Source: Paenibacillus sp. E222
GTDB lineage: Bacteria > Bacillota > Bacilli > Paenibacillales > Paenibacillaceae
Direction of reading: 5' to 3'
DNA length: 64,000 nucleotides
Assembly: GCF_013401555.1 (NCBI RefSeq)
Contig: NZ_CP058552.1
Coordinates: forward strand, 62,001-126,000
Shown here: positions 8,393 through 17,295 of the stretch, piece by piece
How positions within the stretch are numbered: the stretch's first letter is position 1
Layout of the letters: every line of letters starts with the position of its first letter
Made by a program: the position numbers and the translations under genes
Notes under the pieces: generated by a model
Database searches by the model: none
Told to the model about the DNA's origin: nothing
Seen by the model: the letters and a program-made list of their open reading frames with translations, nothing else

Positions 8393-9280
8393 TCAAGCTA
8401 AGTTCAACTTCCTTTTCGAAGTCCATTTCCCCCAGAGCATCAATAATACAAGCACTAATGCACCGATAACCAAATTAAGTCCGATCTCCATCAAACGCTG
8501 CACATTACCATCCAGGAAAACGCCATACCCCTGAGTTACCGAGGAACTAAACTGCTCTGACGTAAAGAATGCGTAATAGAGAGTGAACATCATCATATGA
8601 ACCAATGTATACATGGTGGAAAAGACAAACGGGAGTATGGATATATAACGATTTTTACTTACAGCAAAAAGGATGAGCACTTGTGTTACCAGGAACAAAT
8701 CGCCTATCAACATGACTTCAATCCGACCGGAAATATCATATGAACCACTGAAAAATAACTTTTCAAACATCGTAAACGATAATCCCTCACCCCAATAATC
8801 AACCAAGATTTGAAAGTAGGCTTGCAGATATCCTAAGGCAAATAACAGTGGCAGAGATAGCAGACAAAGTCGATCTACTCGTTTACGAGTTAAACATATA
8901 CAGATGCTTAATGCACTCACGGTAATCAAAACAACCGGCATAATCTCGATATATCGGTTATGTACACCGTATTGATTGGCTACTAGTCCAGCTACGAGTG
9001 TCACGATGAAAAGGATAAAACTTGCTAAAGCACAACCAAGTATCGTCCTCATATTGAATCCATATGTTTCTTTGGTTACCGTTCTGCGTAGTTCTGAAAT
9101 AGAGCCAAATTGTTGGATGCTGCGTTCCATAGCCTGTTCTTCAGAATATCCCTGACTTCTATAGTGATCGGTAGACGAATGGAGATGAGCGGCCATTTCT
9201 TCTCTCCACTCGGACTTTTCCCGTTTGGACAAAAACGTATAGCGGAGTACTTGATCTAAATATTGTTCAATGACTTCCAT
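8393..9280 (-). CDS. Membrane protein with permease-prefix-like N-terminal domain
   Basis: 295 residues. Residues 1-70 are a soluble helical domain (YLDQVLRYTFLSKREKSEWREEM, SEEQAMERSIQQFGS) of the kind placed ahead of small membrane proteins in PadR operons (DUF1700/permease-prefix group). About seven hydrophobic helices follow from residue 77 on. The start overlaps the end of the PadR gene by 14 nt, so the two are co-translated. In such pairs the regulator usually controls the membrane protein, whose own activity is generally unknown; I cannot say more here. Confidence 0.75.
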   Translation of the reverse strand: MEVIEQYLDQVLRYTFLSKREKSEWREEMAAHLHSSTDHYRSQGYSEEQAMERSIQQFGSISELRRTVTKETYGFNMRTILGCALASFILFIVTLVAGLVANQYGVHNRYIEIMPVVLITVSALSICICLTRKRVDRLCLLSLPLLFALGYLQAYFQILVDYWGEGLSFTMFEKLFFSGSYDISGRIEVMLIGDLFLVTQVLILFAVSKNRYISILPFVFSTMYTLVHMMMFTLYYAFFTSEQFSSSVTQGYGVFLDGNVQRLMEIGLNLVIGALVLVLLMLWGKWTSKRKLNLA

Positions 9281-9593
9281 GAAGACTCCCTCCCAAGAAA
9301 ATATTGATGATCTTTATGTTATCCGTCCAAGATGTTCTCAACTTGTCGAGCTGAGTCTGACCCTCGGAGGTCATTCGGTAATATCGTCGCCGTGGTCCTC
9401 CAATTTGCTCCCCCCAATAGCCCTCAATGTACCCATTAGCCTCCATTCGTTTGAGGGCGGGATATAACGTCCCTTCTTTCAGATCAAATTGACCGTTCGT
9501 CTCGTCATGTACCATTTTGGATATTTCATACCCGTATGCATCCTGCTTACTCAGAACAGACAGTACAATACCATCAATGTAACCTTTCATCAT
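9267..9593 (-). CDS. PadR-family transcriptional regulator
   Basis: 108 residues: a winged-helix PadR domain with the recognisable pieces ILSVLSKQDAYGYEI-type (here VLSVLSKQDAYGYEISKMV), LKEGTLYPALKRMEANGYI and GGPRRRYYRMTSEGQ. It is the first gene of a two-gene operon and probably represses its own promoter in the spacer to its right. Start behind GAGG. The effector is unknown. Confidence 0.9.
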   Translation of the reverse strand: MMKGYIDGIVLSVLSKQDAYGYEISKMVHDETNGQFDLKEGTLYPALKRMEANGYIEGYWGEQIGGPRRRYYRMTSEGQTQLDKLRTSWTDNIKIINIFLGGSLHGSH

Positions 9594-9809
9594 TTCATTC
9601 CTCAGTTCTCACACCACCTACTGTGTAATTCTATGTAGTCAGCATAACAAACAAATATTGTAAAAAGCAATACATAAAATCATTTGAGATTAATGTTCTC
9701 CCTCGAATTTAGGCATATCTAGAAGGTTTATTTCTTCCTATTGCCGAATTCGGCCGTTTGTTAAGTTCGTTAATACCCTTTAGAGTCGATTGGTGCCTTG
9801 TACAAAAAA

Positions 9810-9840
9810 GTCCGGCTTCTATCACAGATAGAAGCCGGAC
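9810..9840 (-). terminator. Strong terminator (14-bp perfect stem)
   Basis: GTCCGGCTTCTATC, loop ACA, GATAGAAGCCGGAC; on the minus strand it is followed by six T. It ends the DUF4183 gene at 9873. Confidence 0.9.
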
Positions 9841-9872
9841 AAGATAATGATGCAGCATGATTCAAGTAAACG

Positions 9873-10157
9873 TTAAGACACTACGAATTGTACTACGACT
9901 GGAATTCCAGCATTCAGCGCGTCTCCACCAGGAATCGTAATTGTAGTGGTTGTAACGGAGGAAGTATCTGCTGTCTGCATAATACCGTTAATATAAAGAT
10001 TGTAATAATTGAACGTGCCTGGAAATGCCGTTGCAGCTGTACCTGCGTCGTTTGTAAAAGCCGTCGCAGCAATCGCAAACGTCGCTCCGGTACCTGTTCC
10101 ATCGCCAATGGTTGCAGCATATCTTAAACTGTTCTGAAAGGGGGTCACGAGTGGCAT
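9873..10157 (-). CDS. DUF4183 protein (spore surface type), stand-alone
   Basis: 94 residues, start ATG with AGGAGG eight bases ahead (a GTG nine bases upstream is too close to the site). The central pattern [13 protein letters not shown] and the ending VVVQFVV match the C-terminal domain of the collagen-like protein at 10240-11154, so both carry DUF4183. In Bacillus and Paenibacillus this domain occurs on exosporium or spore-surface proteins. Low-complexity Ala/Thr/Gly composition and absence of a signal peptide suit assembly on the spore from the mother cell. The two DUF4183 genes are adjacent on the same strand. Confidence 0.75.
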   Translation of the reverse strand: MPLVTPFQNSLRYAATIGDGTGTGATFAIAATAFTNDAGTAATAFPGTFNYYNLYINGIMQTADTSSVTTTTITIPGGDALNAGIPVVVQFVVS

Positions 10158-10239
10158 GTTTCTCACCTCCTACCTGACATAGTATATGTGGTAGATTCGA
10201 GAGTCGTGAAGGCAAAGTCACGAGGAGGTTTGACTAATT

Positions 10240-11154
10240 TTAACCATTTATTATATTTACTGTTAGTTGGATAGTCTCCAAGATGATCGGCGTTTCTGCA
10301 AAAAGTACACCACCTTGCGAAGGAAAAAACAGCATAACCTTATTTACTTCATATGAGTTACCTGGCTGTACGATCCCGTTGATATAAAGATTGTAGAAAC
10401 TCGTAAGTCCTATTCCTGCAAATTCGGATACGATACCACCCTCATCATTCGCGAATTCCACGGCCGGAATCGTAACCGAGTCCAATAAATTCAGATCGGT
10501 GTCTGGAAAATAGAAGTAACGGTTTACCGTAGGAATGATCTCAATTCCGGGTACACTGCCCGGCGGACCTTGCTCACCTGGGGGACCCGTTGGTCCTTGT
10601 ACTCCGGGAATTCCTGGGAAACCCTGCTCGCCTTGGGAGCCAGCGGGACCCTGCGCTCCGGGCAGACCCGGTTCGCCTTGCTCACCCTGCGGGCCGACAG
10701 GACCCTGCGCTCCGGCAAGACCCGGTTCGCCTGGATCGCCGCGAAGGCCAGCAGGGCCTTGCGCTCCAAGTTGGCCCGGCTGCCCAGGCACACCGTGGGG
10801 ACCGACAGGGCCTTGGGGGCCTTGGGCACCTTGCTCCCCTACCAGACCTTGTGTTCCATGAGGTCCAACAGTCTGAGTTTCATGTTGTCTCACCGGAGCC
10901 AGCCGGGGCCTGGACTCCCGGCATGCCGGGTCGATGCCAATTCCCCTCGGCAAAGCAATGATTTTTTTGCCACAGACTACTTTCAGTTGTCTTATTGGAC
11001 GCTTCGGTCGGAGGTAGCGCCGCTTTTTCCGGCAAGGTTTACGGGTCATAGGGCAATTCCTGAGTTTTCCCAGGGATTTTTTTCTACATTTCGGTATTGA
11101 ACGTCTCGATCTTAATCGTTTGGGCGCAGCTCTTCTCTTATTCAGATACTTCAA
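10240..11154 (-). CDS. Collagen-like protein with C-terminal DUF4183 domain
   Basis: I choose TTG at 11152-11154, nine bases after AAGGAG; an upstream in-frame GTG at 11184 lies before that site. The ~304-residue product has three parts: a very basic, Arg/Lys/Cys-rich N-terminus (~1-75); 35 uninterrupted Gly-X-Y triplets (~97-201, units such as GEQ, GPA, GEP); and a DUF4183 head ([11 protein letters not shown]) corresponding to the 9873 gene. Bacillus BclA-like filaments use the same plan, with a trimerising globular head on a collagen stalk, so a hair-like spore-surface protein is likely. The basic N-terminus is unusual compared with BclA leaders. Confidence 0.8.
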   Translation of the reverse strand: MKYLNKRRAAPKRLRSRRSIPKCRKKSLGKLRNCPMTRKPCRKKRRYLRPKRPIRQLKVVCGKKIIALPRGIGIDPACRESRPRLAPVRQHETQTVGPHGTQGLVGEQGAQGPQGPVGPHGVPGQPGQLGAQGPAGLRGDPGEPGLAGAQGPVGPQGEQGEPGLPGAQGPAGSQGEQGFPGIPGVQGPTGPPGEQGPPGSVPGIEIIPTVNRYFYFPDTDLNLLDSVTIPAVEFANDEGGIVSEFAGIGLTSFYNLYINGIVQPGNSYEVNKVMLFFPSQGGVLFAETPIILETIQLTVNIING

Positions 11155-11260
11155 AACGTTCACTCTCCTTAGGCCAAAGCACACAGTGTATATGCCCTAT
11201 TCTATGTCCTTGCCACATTCGGAGAGTGTGCGAATAACTATGAAGGATGCCCAATAAAAA

Positions 11261-11293
11261 AAGACAACAGCTCCTGCTGCAGTCCTTTGTCTT
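11261..11293 (-). terminator. Terminator downstream of the 11348 lipoprotein gene
   Basis: AAGACAA pairs with TTGTCTT around an inner CAGC/GCTG; a T run follows on the minus strand. Confidence 0.65.
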
Positions 11294-11347
11294 AGCCATA
11301 TGCTTTCATTGTTTGCTCATGAGGTTTTTTTTGGTGGACTCTTACCT

Positions 11348-11722
11348 CTACTCAAAATGCTGAACGATTTCTTCAGGTTTATGTGTCTCCAATGTAATCT
11401 GACCTTTCTCGAAGAGGATCATATACGGGTATGTTTCTAGTTCAAAAATCTTCTCAAATTTAAATTTATGTTCATCACGAATATTATAAAAAGTCACGTT
11501 GGTGATTGGGCCTTCCGCCCTCAGATTCTGGTTGTTCACTTCATTCAATTCTGTCTGTAAATCAACAATAAATGGCCGCTCCGCAGGGCGATCGGTAAAT
11601 ACAATTAGAGAAGCATCATTCCTCTGGTTTTGAGTCAAATGTTCAATGGCCTTCTCTCTATTGTTCTGACCACACCCTGTCAATAAGAGTATCAACACAC
11701 TCACTATCCAGAACCTCTTCAT
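11348..11722 (-). CDS. Small lipoprotein of unknown function
   Basis: ATG at 11722 has GGAGG eight bases ahead. The 124-residue product begins with a lipoprotein signal ending in LLTGC (Cys ~17), so it should be lipid-anchored on the outer face of the membrane. The rest is an alpha/beta fold of ~105 residues with FTDRPAERPFIVDLQTELN and YPYMILFEKGQITLET, faintly thioredoxin-like without a CXXC. Family not recognised. Confidence 0.7.
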   Translation of the reverse strand: MKRFWIVSVLILLLTGCGQNNREKAIEHLTQNQRNDASLIVFTDRPAERPFIVDLQTELNEVNNQNLRAEGPITNVTFYNIRDEHKFKFEKIFELETYPYMILFEKGQITLETHKPEEIVQHFE

Positions 11723-11788
11723 CAAACACGCCTCCAATATATGATATAAGTTAATTCATAATCACCATGAGTTAACTCTTTTGATTGT

Positions 11789-12712
11789 TTACACTAATGC
11801 TCTTTTCAATTGCTTATAAAACGTCAACGGGTCAGCATAATCCGGTAAACCCGCAACCTGTCCGTCACCTAGTTCGAGAATAATCCAGGATCCGCCTTCC
11901 ATCTTGGCAAAATCCATTGTGAAGAAACGACTTTGAATCGATTGGGCAATGTCCAGAAACGAAATAAATGCTTCCTTGAATGCTTCGTCCTGACCGTCAT
12001 CCCAATAGTTTGAAATGTATGCAGGCTTACCGTCCATCATAAACACACGCATCTCCCGGGACAACGGCATGCCGCTCTGATCGTGGTAGGATAGAAACTC
12101 CAACTGAACATACTCCCTGAACACAAGCCCTGCATTCAATTCCTCACCTTGTAACGTCACAAAGTTATGCACAATCTGCTTCATATGCTCCTCATCCGCA
12201 GCATCTGGGATGTAACAGGCTTCCTTCCACTCATGTTTACGAGATTTTACGTAATCCTTAACGATAATCGGCTGATTACCAAACTGGCGCGCGGCCTCCT
12301 TAACGGCATCTGGAGAAGCCTGGATATCTGACATAGGCACCCAGACGGAGCGCGGTGTATATCCTTTGATTACGTCATATGACTCGGGCAAGTAATGGCA
12401 ATGCTTATATTGCTCCGGTGTGTTAATGAGATATAGATTTTTTGACTCCAGGGCCTCATATAGTAGCTCATACTCTTCCGGTCTCAGCATCCAGCCGCGA
12501 TATAACACGTCCTCTCGTTCTGTTGCTTTCTTCAGCCGTCTCACCGCGAGATCCGGTCGCTGGTTCACTATTAGCTCTTCCAGATGAACTAATCCCAACT
12601 CAAATCCAAATTCCTTGGCACATATATACTCTTGTTCGTAGCTTTCGTCTACCTTCTTCTCATTCAGCGGTGAACTACAAAAATAATTTTCATATGTATC
12701 TCCTTTTTTCAT
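11789..12712 (-). CDS. ATP-grasp domain protein (DUF4343 type), 5' end probably frameshifted
   Basis: The body is an ATP-grasp enzyme of ~300 residues: PIIVKDYVKSRKHEW (nucleotide-binding region), REMRVFMMDGKPAYISNYW and the metal/ATP segment WIILELGDGQVAGLP. Such enzymes ligate a carboxylate to an amine using ATP; the substrate is unknown. The start looks damaged. The readable ATG at 12712 lies ahead of an AAGGAG site, whereas the ATG that site serves (12691-12693) encodes MKIIF and then runs into a stop. One more T in the T5 run (complement of 12679-12683) would give MKIIFCSSPLNEKK, the N-terminus I expect for this family. A one-base homopolymer deletion or sequencing error is likely. Confidence 0.75.
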   Translation of the reverse strand: MKKGDTYENYFCSSPLNEKKVDESYEQEYICAKEFGFELGLVHLEELIVNQRPDLAVRRLKKATEREDVLYRGWMLRPEEYELLYEALESKNLYLINTPEQYKHCHYLPESYDVIKGYTPRSVWVPMSDIQASPDAVKEAARQFGNQPIIVKDYVKSRKHEWKEACYIPDAADEEHMKQIVHNFVTLQGEELNAGLVFREYVQLEFLSYHDQSGMPLSREMRVFMMDGKPAYISNYWDDGQDEAFKEAFISFLDIAQSIQSRFFTMDFAKMEGGSWIILELGDGQVAGLPDYADPLTFYKQLKRALV

Positions 12713-12838
12713 TTTGCTTTATTGTGTTTCTCATACGATGTCGATCCAACTGAGCTCTAAGGTATAATAAACGAAATACTATTATATACAACCCTCGTTT
12801 TACAGGAGCTAATGATCCAATTCGAAGGAGGCTCATCC

Positions 12839-13225
12839 ATGAAATTAGAACGACTTGATCATCTCGTGTTAACCGTAGAGAATCTGGAAGCAACGATTGC
12901 ATTTTATACGAATGTATTAGGCATGCAGGTAGTTGAATTCGGCCAGGGCCGAAAAGCGTTACAGTTTGGACAGCAGAAAATCAATCTGCATGAGCGGGGC
13001 AAAGAGTTTGAACCGAAAGCTCATATCCCCACGCCGGGTTCAGCAGATCTTTGTTTTCTGGTCAGCACGCCGTTGGAGGAAGTCATTGCGCATTTAACAC
13101 AACAGAACACGAAGATCGAAGAAGGACCGGTAAAACGCACAGGTGCACTGGGGCCAATCTGTTCGGTGTATATACGTGACCCTAACGGTAATCTGATCGA
13201 ACTATCCAATGCTTTGTATGCATAA
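12839..13225 (+). CDS. VOC-family (glyoxalase-like) protein
   Basis: ATG at 12839 follows AAGGAGG at seven bases. The 128-residue product has the vicinal-oxygen-chelate pattern: RLDHLVLTVENLEATIAFYTNVLGM at the start and YIRDPNGNLIELSN at the end. H5-like and E-like metal ligands are therefore present, as in small dioxygenase/lactoylglutathione-lyase or virulence-protein-like members. The reaction cannot be deduced. Confidence 0.85.
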   Translation: MKLERLDHLVLTVENLEATIAFYTNVLGMQVVEFGQGRKALQFGQQKINLHERGKEFEPKAHIPTPGSADLCFLVSTPLEEVIAHLTQQNTKIEEGPVKRTGALGPICSVYIRDPNGNLIELSNALYA

Positions 13226-13255
13226 GCCATCAGCTCTCACTCTCCATATGGCAGT

Positions 13256-13295
13256 AAAAAGATCCTGAAAAGCCTCGGCTTCGCAGGTTCTTTTT
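13256..13295. terminator. Bidirectional terminator
   Basis: AAAAAGA-CCTG pairs with CAGG-TTCTTTTT, with a small inner AAGCC/GGCTT stem; A and T runs on both sides serve the converging genes at 13225 and 13352. Confidence 0.75.
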
Positions 13296-13351
13296 GGTTT
13301 ACAGCATGAATAGTTACATAGCTCAAATATTTACGGTTGATATCACTCTCA

Positions 13352-13822
13352 TCACTTGGGAATAGAAAAGGTGCTCCCTTCCTTCTCACAACCGGTTAAC
13401 ACGTAAAAAACACGTCCTTGCTCACTCTTCATCGTACCAATCCCTTTGCAGGTGTTGGTCGTCATCCCCTGTTTGGAGCCATAGGCATCCCTAGAGTTAT
13501 CATAAGTCGCTTGAATCGCTGAGCCATCGTAAATCAATTCATGGATAATGGCCCCACCTTCAAAGGTATACATTGTTACACGAACCTGATCCTGCTGCTT
13601 GTTCTTCACATTCTTCACAAATGTGTTCCACTTATCCTTGTTCCGCATGCCTTCGAGAAGTACAACGACATCCCCGCTTTGCTCCGCTTGCTCAGGGTTA
13701 TGTGGCTCAATAATTTCCGAAAATGAATTCATGATTACTGGAGAATCCACTGTCTGATCATTTGCCTCACAGGCTGTTAACATCATTAACGCTATCGAAA
13801 GCGTGAGCAGTACTCTTTTCAT
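13352..13822 (-). CDS. DUF4362-type lipoprotein
   Basis: 156 residues with a lipoprotein signal ending LTAC (Cys ~18). The soluble part contains VVVLLEGMRNKDKWNTFVKNV, VRVTMYTFEGGAIIHELIYDG and C-terminal CKGI...LTGCE, which I associate with DUF4362 of Bacillus-group lipoproteins. The function is unknown. It should sit on the outer face of the membrane. A single gene facing the VOC gene, with a shared terminator. Confidence 0.7.
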   Translation of the reverse strand: MKRVLLTLSIALMMLTACEANDQTVDSPVIMNSFSEIIEPHNPEQAEQSGDVVVLLEGMRNKDKWNTFVKNVKNKQQDQVRVTMYTFEGGAIIHELIYDGSAIQATYDNSRDAYGSKQGMTTNTCKGIGTMKSEQGRVFYVLTGCEKEGSTFSIPK

Positions 13823-13892
13823 CCTATCACCTCATGCTTAAGACGATAAAGTCGCTGTTCATGTTACATCTCTTTTCAAAACCCTGTTCCAA

Positions 13893-14369
13893 TCATTGTG
13901 TGCAAGCGCTAATGTACCTTTGTATCGACTGAATGTACCCCAGATGATACCACTCATGATAAAGCGTGCGCGGAATAATTTCCCCGATGGTGTTCATGCC
14001 AAGTTCACTCTCGCGTTGCAGCGGTTCTTCAAGACGACCGGAAAATTTGCGCTTTAGCACCTCTGGCTGCATCTTCAAACGCTCCATTAATTCCTCCCAC
14101 GTTGGCAGTTCTTCTGTCCATGTTGCAGGGCTTGTCCCGAATCCAAAAAATTTCTCATACGCCGTCGGAATTTCCGCCTCATCAGCAATCAGATAATGAA
14201 ACCACGTATCCTGATCCAAAATGATATGTCCCACATTCCATCGAATGGAATTGTTGAAACCCTGAGGAACCACATCTACTTGTTCCGGATTCATGGCCAC
14301 GCACACCTGCAACGTAAATTGCCTTACATCCTGCAGTTGATTCCAAAGAACATCCTCATTGAATTTCAT
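13893..14369 (-). CDS. DinB-family protein
   Basis: ATG at 14369 follows GAGGAGG at a normal distance; a longer frame to 14411 includes that site. The product (~158 residues) is a four-helix bundle of the DinB/YfiT group: GHIILDQDTWFHYLI in the second helix and HEWYHLGYIQSIQRYI near the end supply the histidines of the usual metal site. Such proteins act as thiol-dependent metalloenzymes or are of unknown role; here nothing narrows it. Confidence 0.85.
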   Translation of the reverse strand: MKFNEDVLWNQLQDVRQFTLQVCVAMNPEQVDVVPQGFNNSIRWNVGHIILDQDTWFHYLIADEAEIPTAYEKFFGFGTSPATWTEELPTWEELMERLKMQPEVLKRKFSGRLEEPLQRESELGMNTIGEIIPRTLYHEWYHLGYIQSIQRYISACTQ

Positions 14370-14544
14370 GATTGTTCCTCCTCTGTTTACTAATGGTAAT
14401 GACTGCTCCATAAGCTGAAACGGCGATTTCTATCTTCAATATAAAGGAAATTTTATCATTTGTATGTAACTTCGACTCTCCATAAAGTGTTTATATAGCA
14501 ATGCATCATTTACGTCCATCTCATCTGAAAAAGAGGCGATACCT

Positions 14545-16116
14545 ATGCGTTCGATTAACCCATCCAATAACATAGCAAAAGAAAAACGACGCTCTACTTC
14601 ACGCTTGAATCATAGACCCAATGGGAAAGGTAAAACGGCCCGCCGATTCGCCATTGCCATGGCTGCAGCATTAGTTGTATCAAGTCTGTTGATTGAGCTG
14701 GCAGATGAGCAAACGACTCACGCAGCCACTAACGTACAGCATTCCGCCAGTAACACTTCTGTTCCATCGAATGCAGCAAACGCAGAGAAGAAACTCCACT
14801 ATACCGCTGTAGAGGGGGCTTATTATTACACAGTCGCCTTAAGAAGTGATGGTTCGGTCTGGACCTGGGGCCGCAATCTCTTTGGAGAGCTGGGTGTGAG
14901 CGAGAACATTCGATATCGTCATACGTCTAGTCCAATCCGAATACCGGTACTATCTAATGTAACAGCTATTTCAGCCGCCGGTGGTGGAATCAACGCAGCC
15001 GTTCAGGCGGATGGAACGGTCTGGGAGTGGGGTGCTGGCAAACTACCAAGCAAAGTCGAAAGCATCAACTCTGCGAAGGATGTAGTGAGTGGTTCTTTTA
15101 CTGTCGCCCTTCTCCAGAACGGGACAGTCTGGTCATGGCAGCGCCCTAACGCTCAAGGAATCAATTCAGATGATCTCATACGTAAACCGCATGAGATTAA
15201 CGGACTGAAAGATGTTATCCAGGTTGGATCCGCAGGTCTCCATGGATATGCTCTGAAGAAAGATGGCTCCGTATGGACGTGGAACGAGCCCAACGAATCC
15301 GGTAAAATCCTGTCCAAACCTACCAAGATAAAAGGTCTGACCAACATATCTTCGATCACAAGTACAGATACGTCCCTGCTTGCACTGGATAAGAACGGGA
15401 AAGTCTGGGGTTTGGACGAGACAGGGAAAGCATTCGCCTTTCATTACGACTTCAAGGTGAAAAAGATGGATGGAAATTCGCAATATATGTTATTACTCAC
15501 GACATCCGGTGAGGTATATAGCTACGGAAGGAGCGTGAACGGCAAAGAAGGCAAAGTAAACCATTTATCCGGCATTACTGATATTTCAGCAGGATATTAC
15601 CACAGTCTTGCCTTATCCTCGGATGGAGCCGTCTGGGGCTGGGGAAGTGATAAATACGAGGAAGCGGGTGCACCTGCAACGTCATCTGGTGGCATGGTCT
15701 ACAAACCCGTTCAAGCCAAAATTGGCACAGATGTATATCTGAACGGTGAGTTGTTCCAGTCGATGTATGCCGCTGTTGAAACGGCTAAGACCGTGCAACT
15801 GCCCATCAAAGCCATCGCAGCAGCACTCGGAGCAGAATTTGAGATTCACCAGGTGGAAGGTAGCCTGAACCACTATACGTTAACATATGACAATCGGACA
15901 ATCACAATCCAACCTAACGAAACACAGTATGTTATAACTTCCGCAGATGTGTCTGGGGAGAGAGTCATGCAGCTGCCTGAACCCATAAATAACTACTCGG
16001 GAGCAACCACAGTGCCTTTTGAGGTATTGCGTGGTTTGGGATTGAACGTGTCCTGGGATTCAGAGAAAGCAATGCTGACCATTGACGATGCTGATAAAAA
16101 AGAGTCAGGAAGCTAA
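14545..16116 (+). CDS. Secreted RCC1-repeat protein with copper-amine-oxidase-type stalk domain
   Basis: 523 residues. A long basic N-region and hydrophobic helix (RFAIAMAAALVVSSLLIEL, ~34-52) form a signal peptide or anchor. Residues ~80-395 contain RCC1-like propeller repeats, each marked by a motif such as LRSDGSVWTWGRN, QADGTVWEWG, KKDGSVWTWNE or SSDGAVWGWGSD. Residues ~400-515 form the copper amine oxidase N-terminal-like stalk domain common in Paenibacillus surface proteins (VYLNGELFQSM, PIKAIAAALGAEF, VPFEVLRGLGLNVSWD). It is probably a wall- or matrix-associated protein; no enzymatic site is visible. Confidence 0.85.
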   Translation: MRSINPSNNIAKEKRRSTSRLNHRPNGKGKTARRFAIAMAAALVVSSLLIELADEQTTHAATNVQHSASNTSVPSNAANAEKKLHYTAVEGAYYYTVALRSDGSVWTWGRNLFGELGVSENIRYRHTSSPIRIPVLSNVTAISAAGGGINAAVQADGTVWEWGAGKLPSKVESINSAKDVVSGSFTVALLQNGTVWSWQRPNAQGINSDDLIRKPHEINGLKDVIQVGSAGLHGYALKKDGSVWTWNEPNESGKILSKPTKIKGLTNISSITSTDTSLLALDKNGKVWGLDETGKAFAFHYDFKVKKMDGNSQYMLLLTTSGEVYSYGRSVNGKEGKVNHLSGITDISAGYYHSLALSSDGAVWGWGSDKYEEAGAPATSSGGMVYKPVQAKIGTDVYLNGELFQSMYAAVETAKTVQLPIKAIAAALGAEFEIHQVEGSLNHYTLTYDNRTITIQPNETQYVITSADVSGERVMQLPEPINNYSGATTVPFEVLRGLGLNVSWDSEKAMLTIDDADKKESGS

Positions 16117-16259
16117 AAAAGTCCATTTCTTTCTAAAAACACGCGCTTCTTGTGACTTCTGCATTTTCTATTCTATATACAGCATCTCCTTTTTGGTTAC
16201 TAAGAGTCTAGCGTATGAATTGGATGAAAGAACTTCGTAAAGAATCTAATCTAAATAAA

Positions 16260-16285
16260 AAGAGTGACGGTTATCCGTCACTCTT
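16260..16285 (-). terminator. Terminator of the AbiC-like gene
   Basis: AAGAGTGACGG, loop TTAT, CCGTCACTCTT; followed by TTTTTA on the minus strand. Confidence 0.85.
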
Positions 16286-16291
16286 AAATAA

Positions 16292-17107
16292 CTAAGAAGT
16301 CATCCACTCATAATGATGCCGAGCGAAATGATTTAATTCACTTATATCAGTAAATTTCTCCAAAAATAATCTCGTCTCACTCTTGTATCCCAATGTATAG
16401 AAAATCAGAAATCGTTCGTCCTCTGATAATTGAGAGAGAGCAATACGGGTATAATTCGAATCTCTCAAATCTTCTTCTGTGTTCAGACCATGCTGCTCAA
16501 TCAATTCAAGTATACAATAATAGTTATTAAGGTAATGTTTAATATGCCGACCTTTAAGTCTAAGAAAATCTTCTATTGTTTTATTCAAATCACGCTTATG
16601 ATCAGCACGTTTCAATTCATCATAGAGAAACTCTCGTAGTTTCTCTATGGCTCTTCTTCCCTCATAAGGTTTATCATTCATTGATGCAATTAAATTGTGA
16701 TGGAGTTCGATCATTTTAAAAAAAGTGTTTTCAAAGCTTTGCTGTATCATTACATTTTTTTGTTGTTCTAATTGATCACCATTACGAGCCACTTCCAAAC
16801 GTTGCATCTCCAACTCTTTTCTTTGTAAACTCAACTCATATCTCTGAATGAAAAGAGTGTACACTAATCCTCCAAAAGCAAAAGCAGAGAAAAGTGCATT
16901 GATCGCTCCAAACATATCACCAAATGTTCCCCTGTCACTCCACTCCGAGAATGCATAGTAAATAATTACTCCTGATAGACACCAGATAACCAAAAATCCT
17001 AATAAAATTGCTTTAAAGTTCACAATAACATTCGGCTTGTCTTGTTTTTTAATTGAATCCAAATCTTCTAACATAAACTTTCTAACACTAGACTTAAGAC
17101 GATTCAT
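16292..17107 (-). CDS. AbiC-like phage abortive-infection protein
   Basis: 271 residues from ATG 17107 (GGAG upstream). Two membrane helices (~32-54 and ~67-88) with the motif GDMFGAINALFSAFAFGGLVY between and in them are followed by a coiled coil rich in Gln/Glu/Arg (~89-125). A helical C-terminal domain has FFKMIELHHNLI and HIKHYLNNYYCILELI. This order is typical of the putative phage abortive infection family (AbiC-related, PF16872). Such proteins are thought to sit in the inner membrane and halt growth after phage infection. It stands alone between a secreted protein and a glycoside hydrolase. Substrate and trigger are unknown. Confidence 0.75.
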   Translation of the reverse strand: MNRLKSSVRKFMLEDLDSIKKQDKPNVIVNFKAILLGFLVIWCLSGVIIYYAFSEWSDRGTFGDMFGAINALFSAFAFGGLVYTLFIQRYELSLQRKELEMQRLEVARNGDQLEQQKNVMIQQSFENTFFKMIELHHNLIASMNDKPYEGRRAIEKLREFLYDELKRADHKRDLNKTIEDFLRLKGRHIKHYLNNYYCILELIEQHGLNTEEDLRDSNYTRIALSQLSEDERFLIFYTLGYKSETRLFLEKFTDISELNHFARHHYEWMTS

Positions 17108-17295
17108 ATGTATATTTTCTCCTTTAGGTGACTTTCTCAGGAAAATTATACATAACAACAAGCAATGTGACCATCCTGAACAAAAGAGATTTAAAAAATC
17201 CCCTTCAGGTAAACGTCCTGTTCTGAATGAACACCGTTTACTTGAAGAGGATGGATATAAATCATCTCTAACCCTGAATTACTATATTTGGACTC

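Noticed and set aside
10570..10880. Short periodic repeats suggesting a CRISPR array
   Set aside because: The periodicity is of codon triplets for collagen (Gly-X-Y), without unique spacers. No CRISPR array was seen anywhere in the window.
10535..11100. Long plus-strand open frames opposite the collagen-like gene
   Set aside because: They are the complement of the Gly-X-Y repeat (Gly/Pro/Ala-rich text), with no ribosome site; the minus-strand protein explains them fully.
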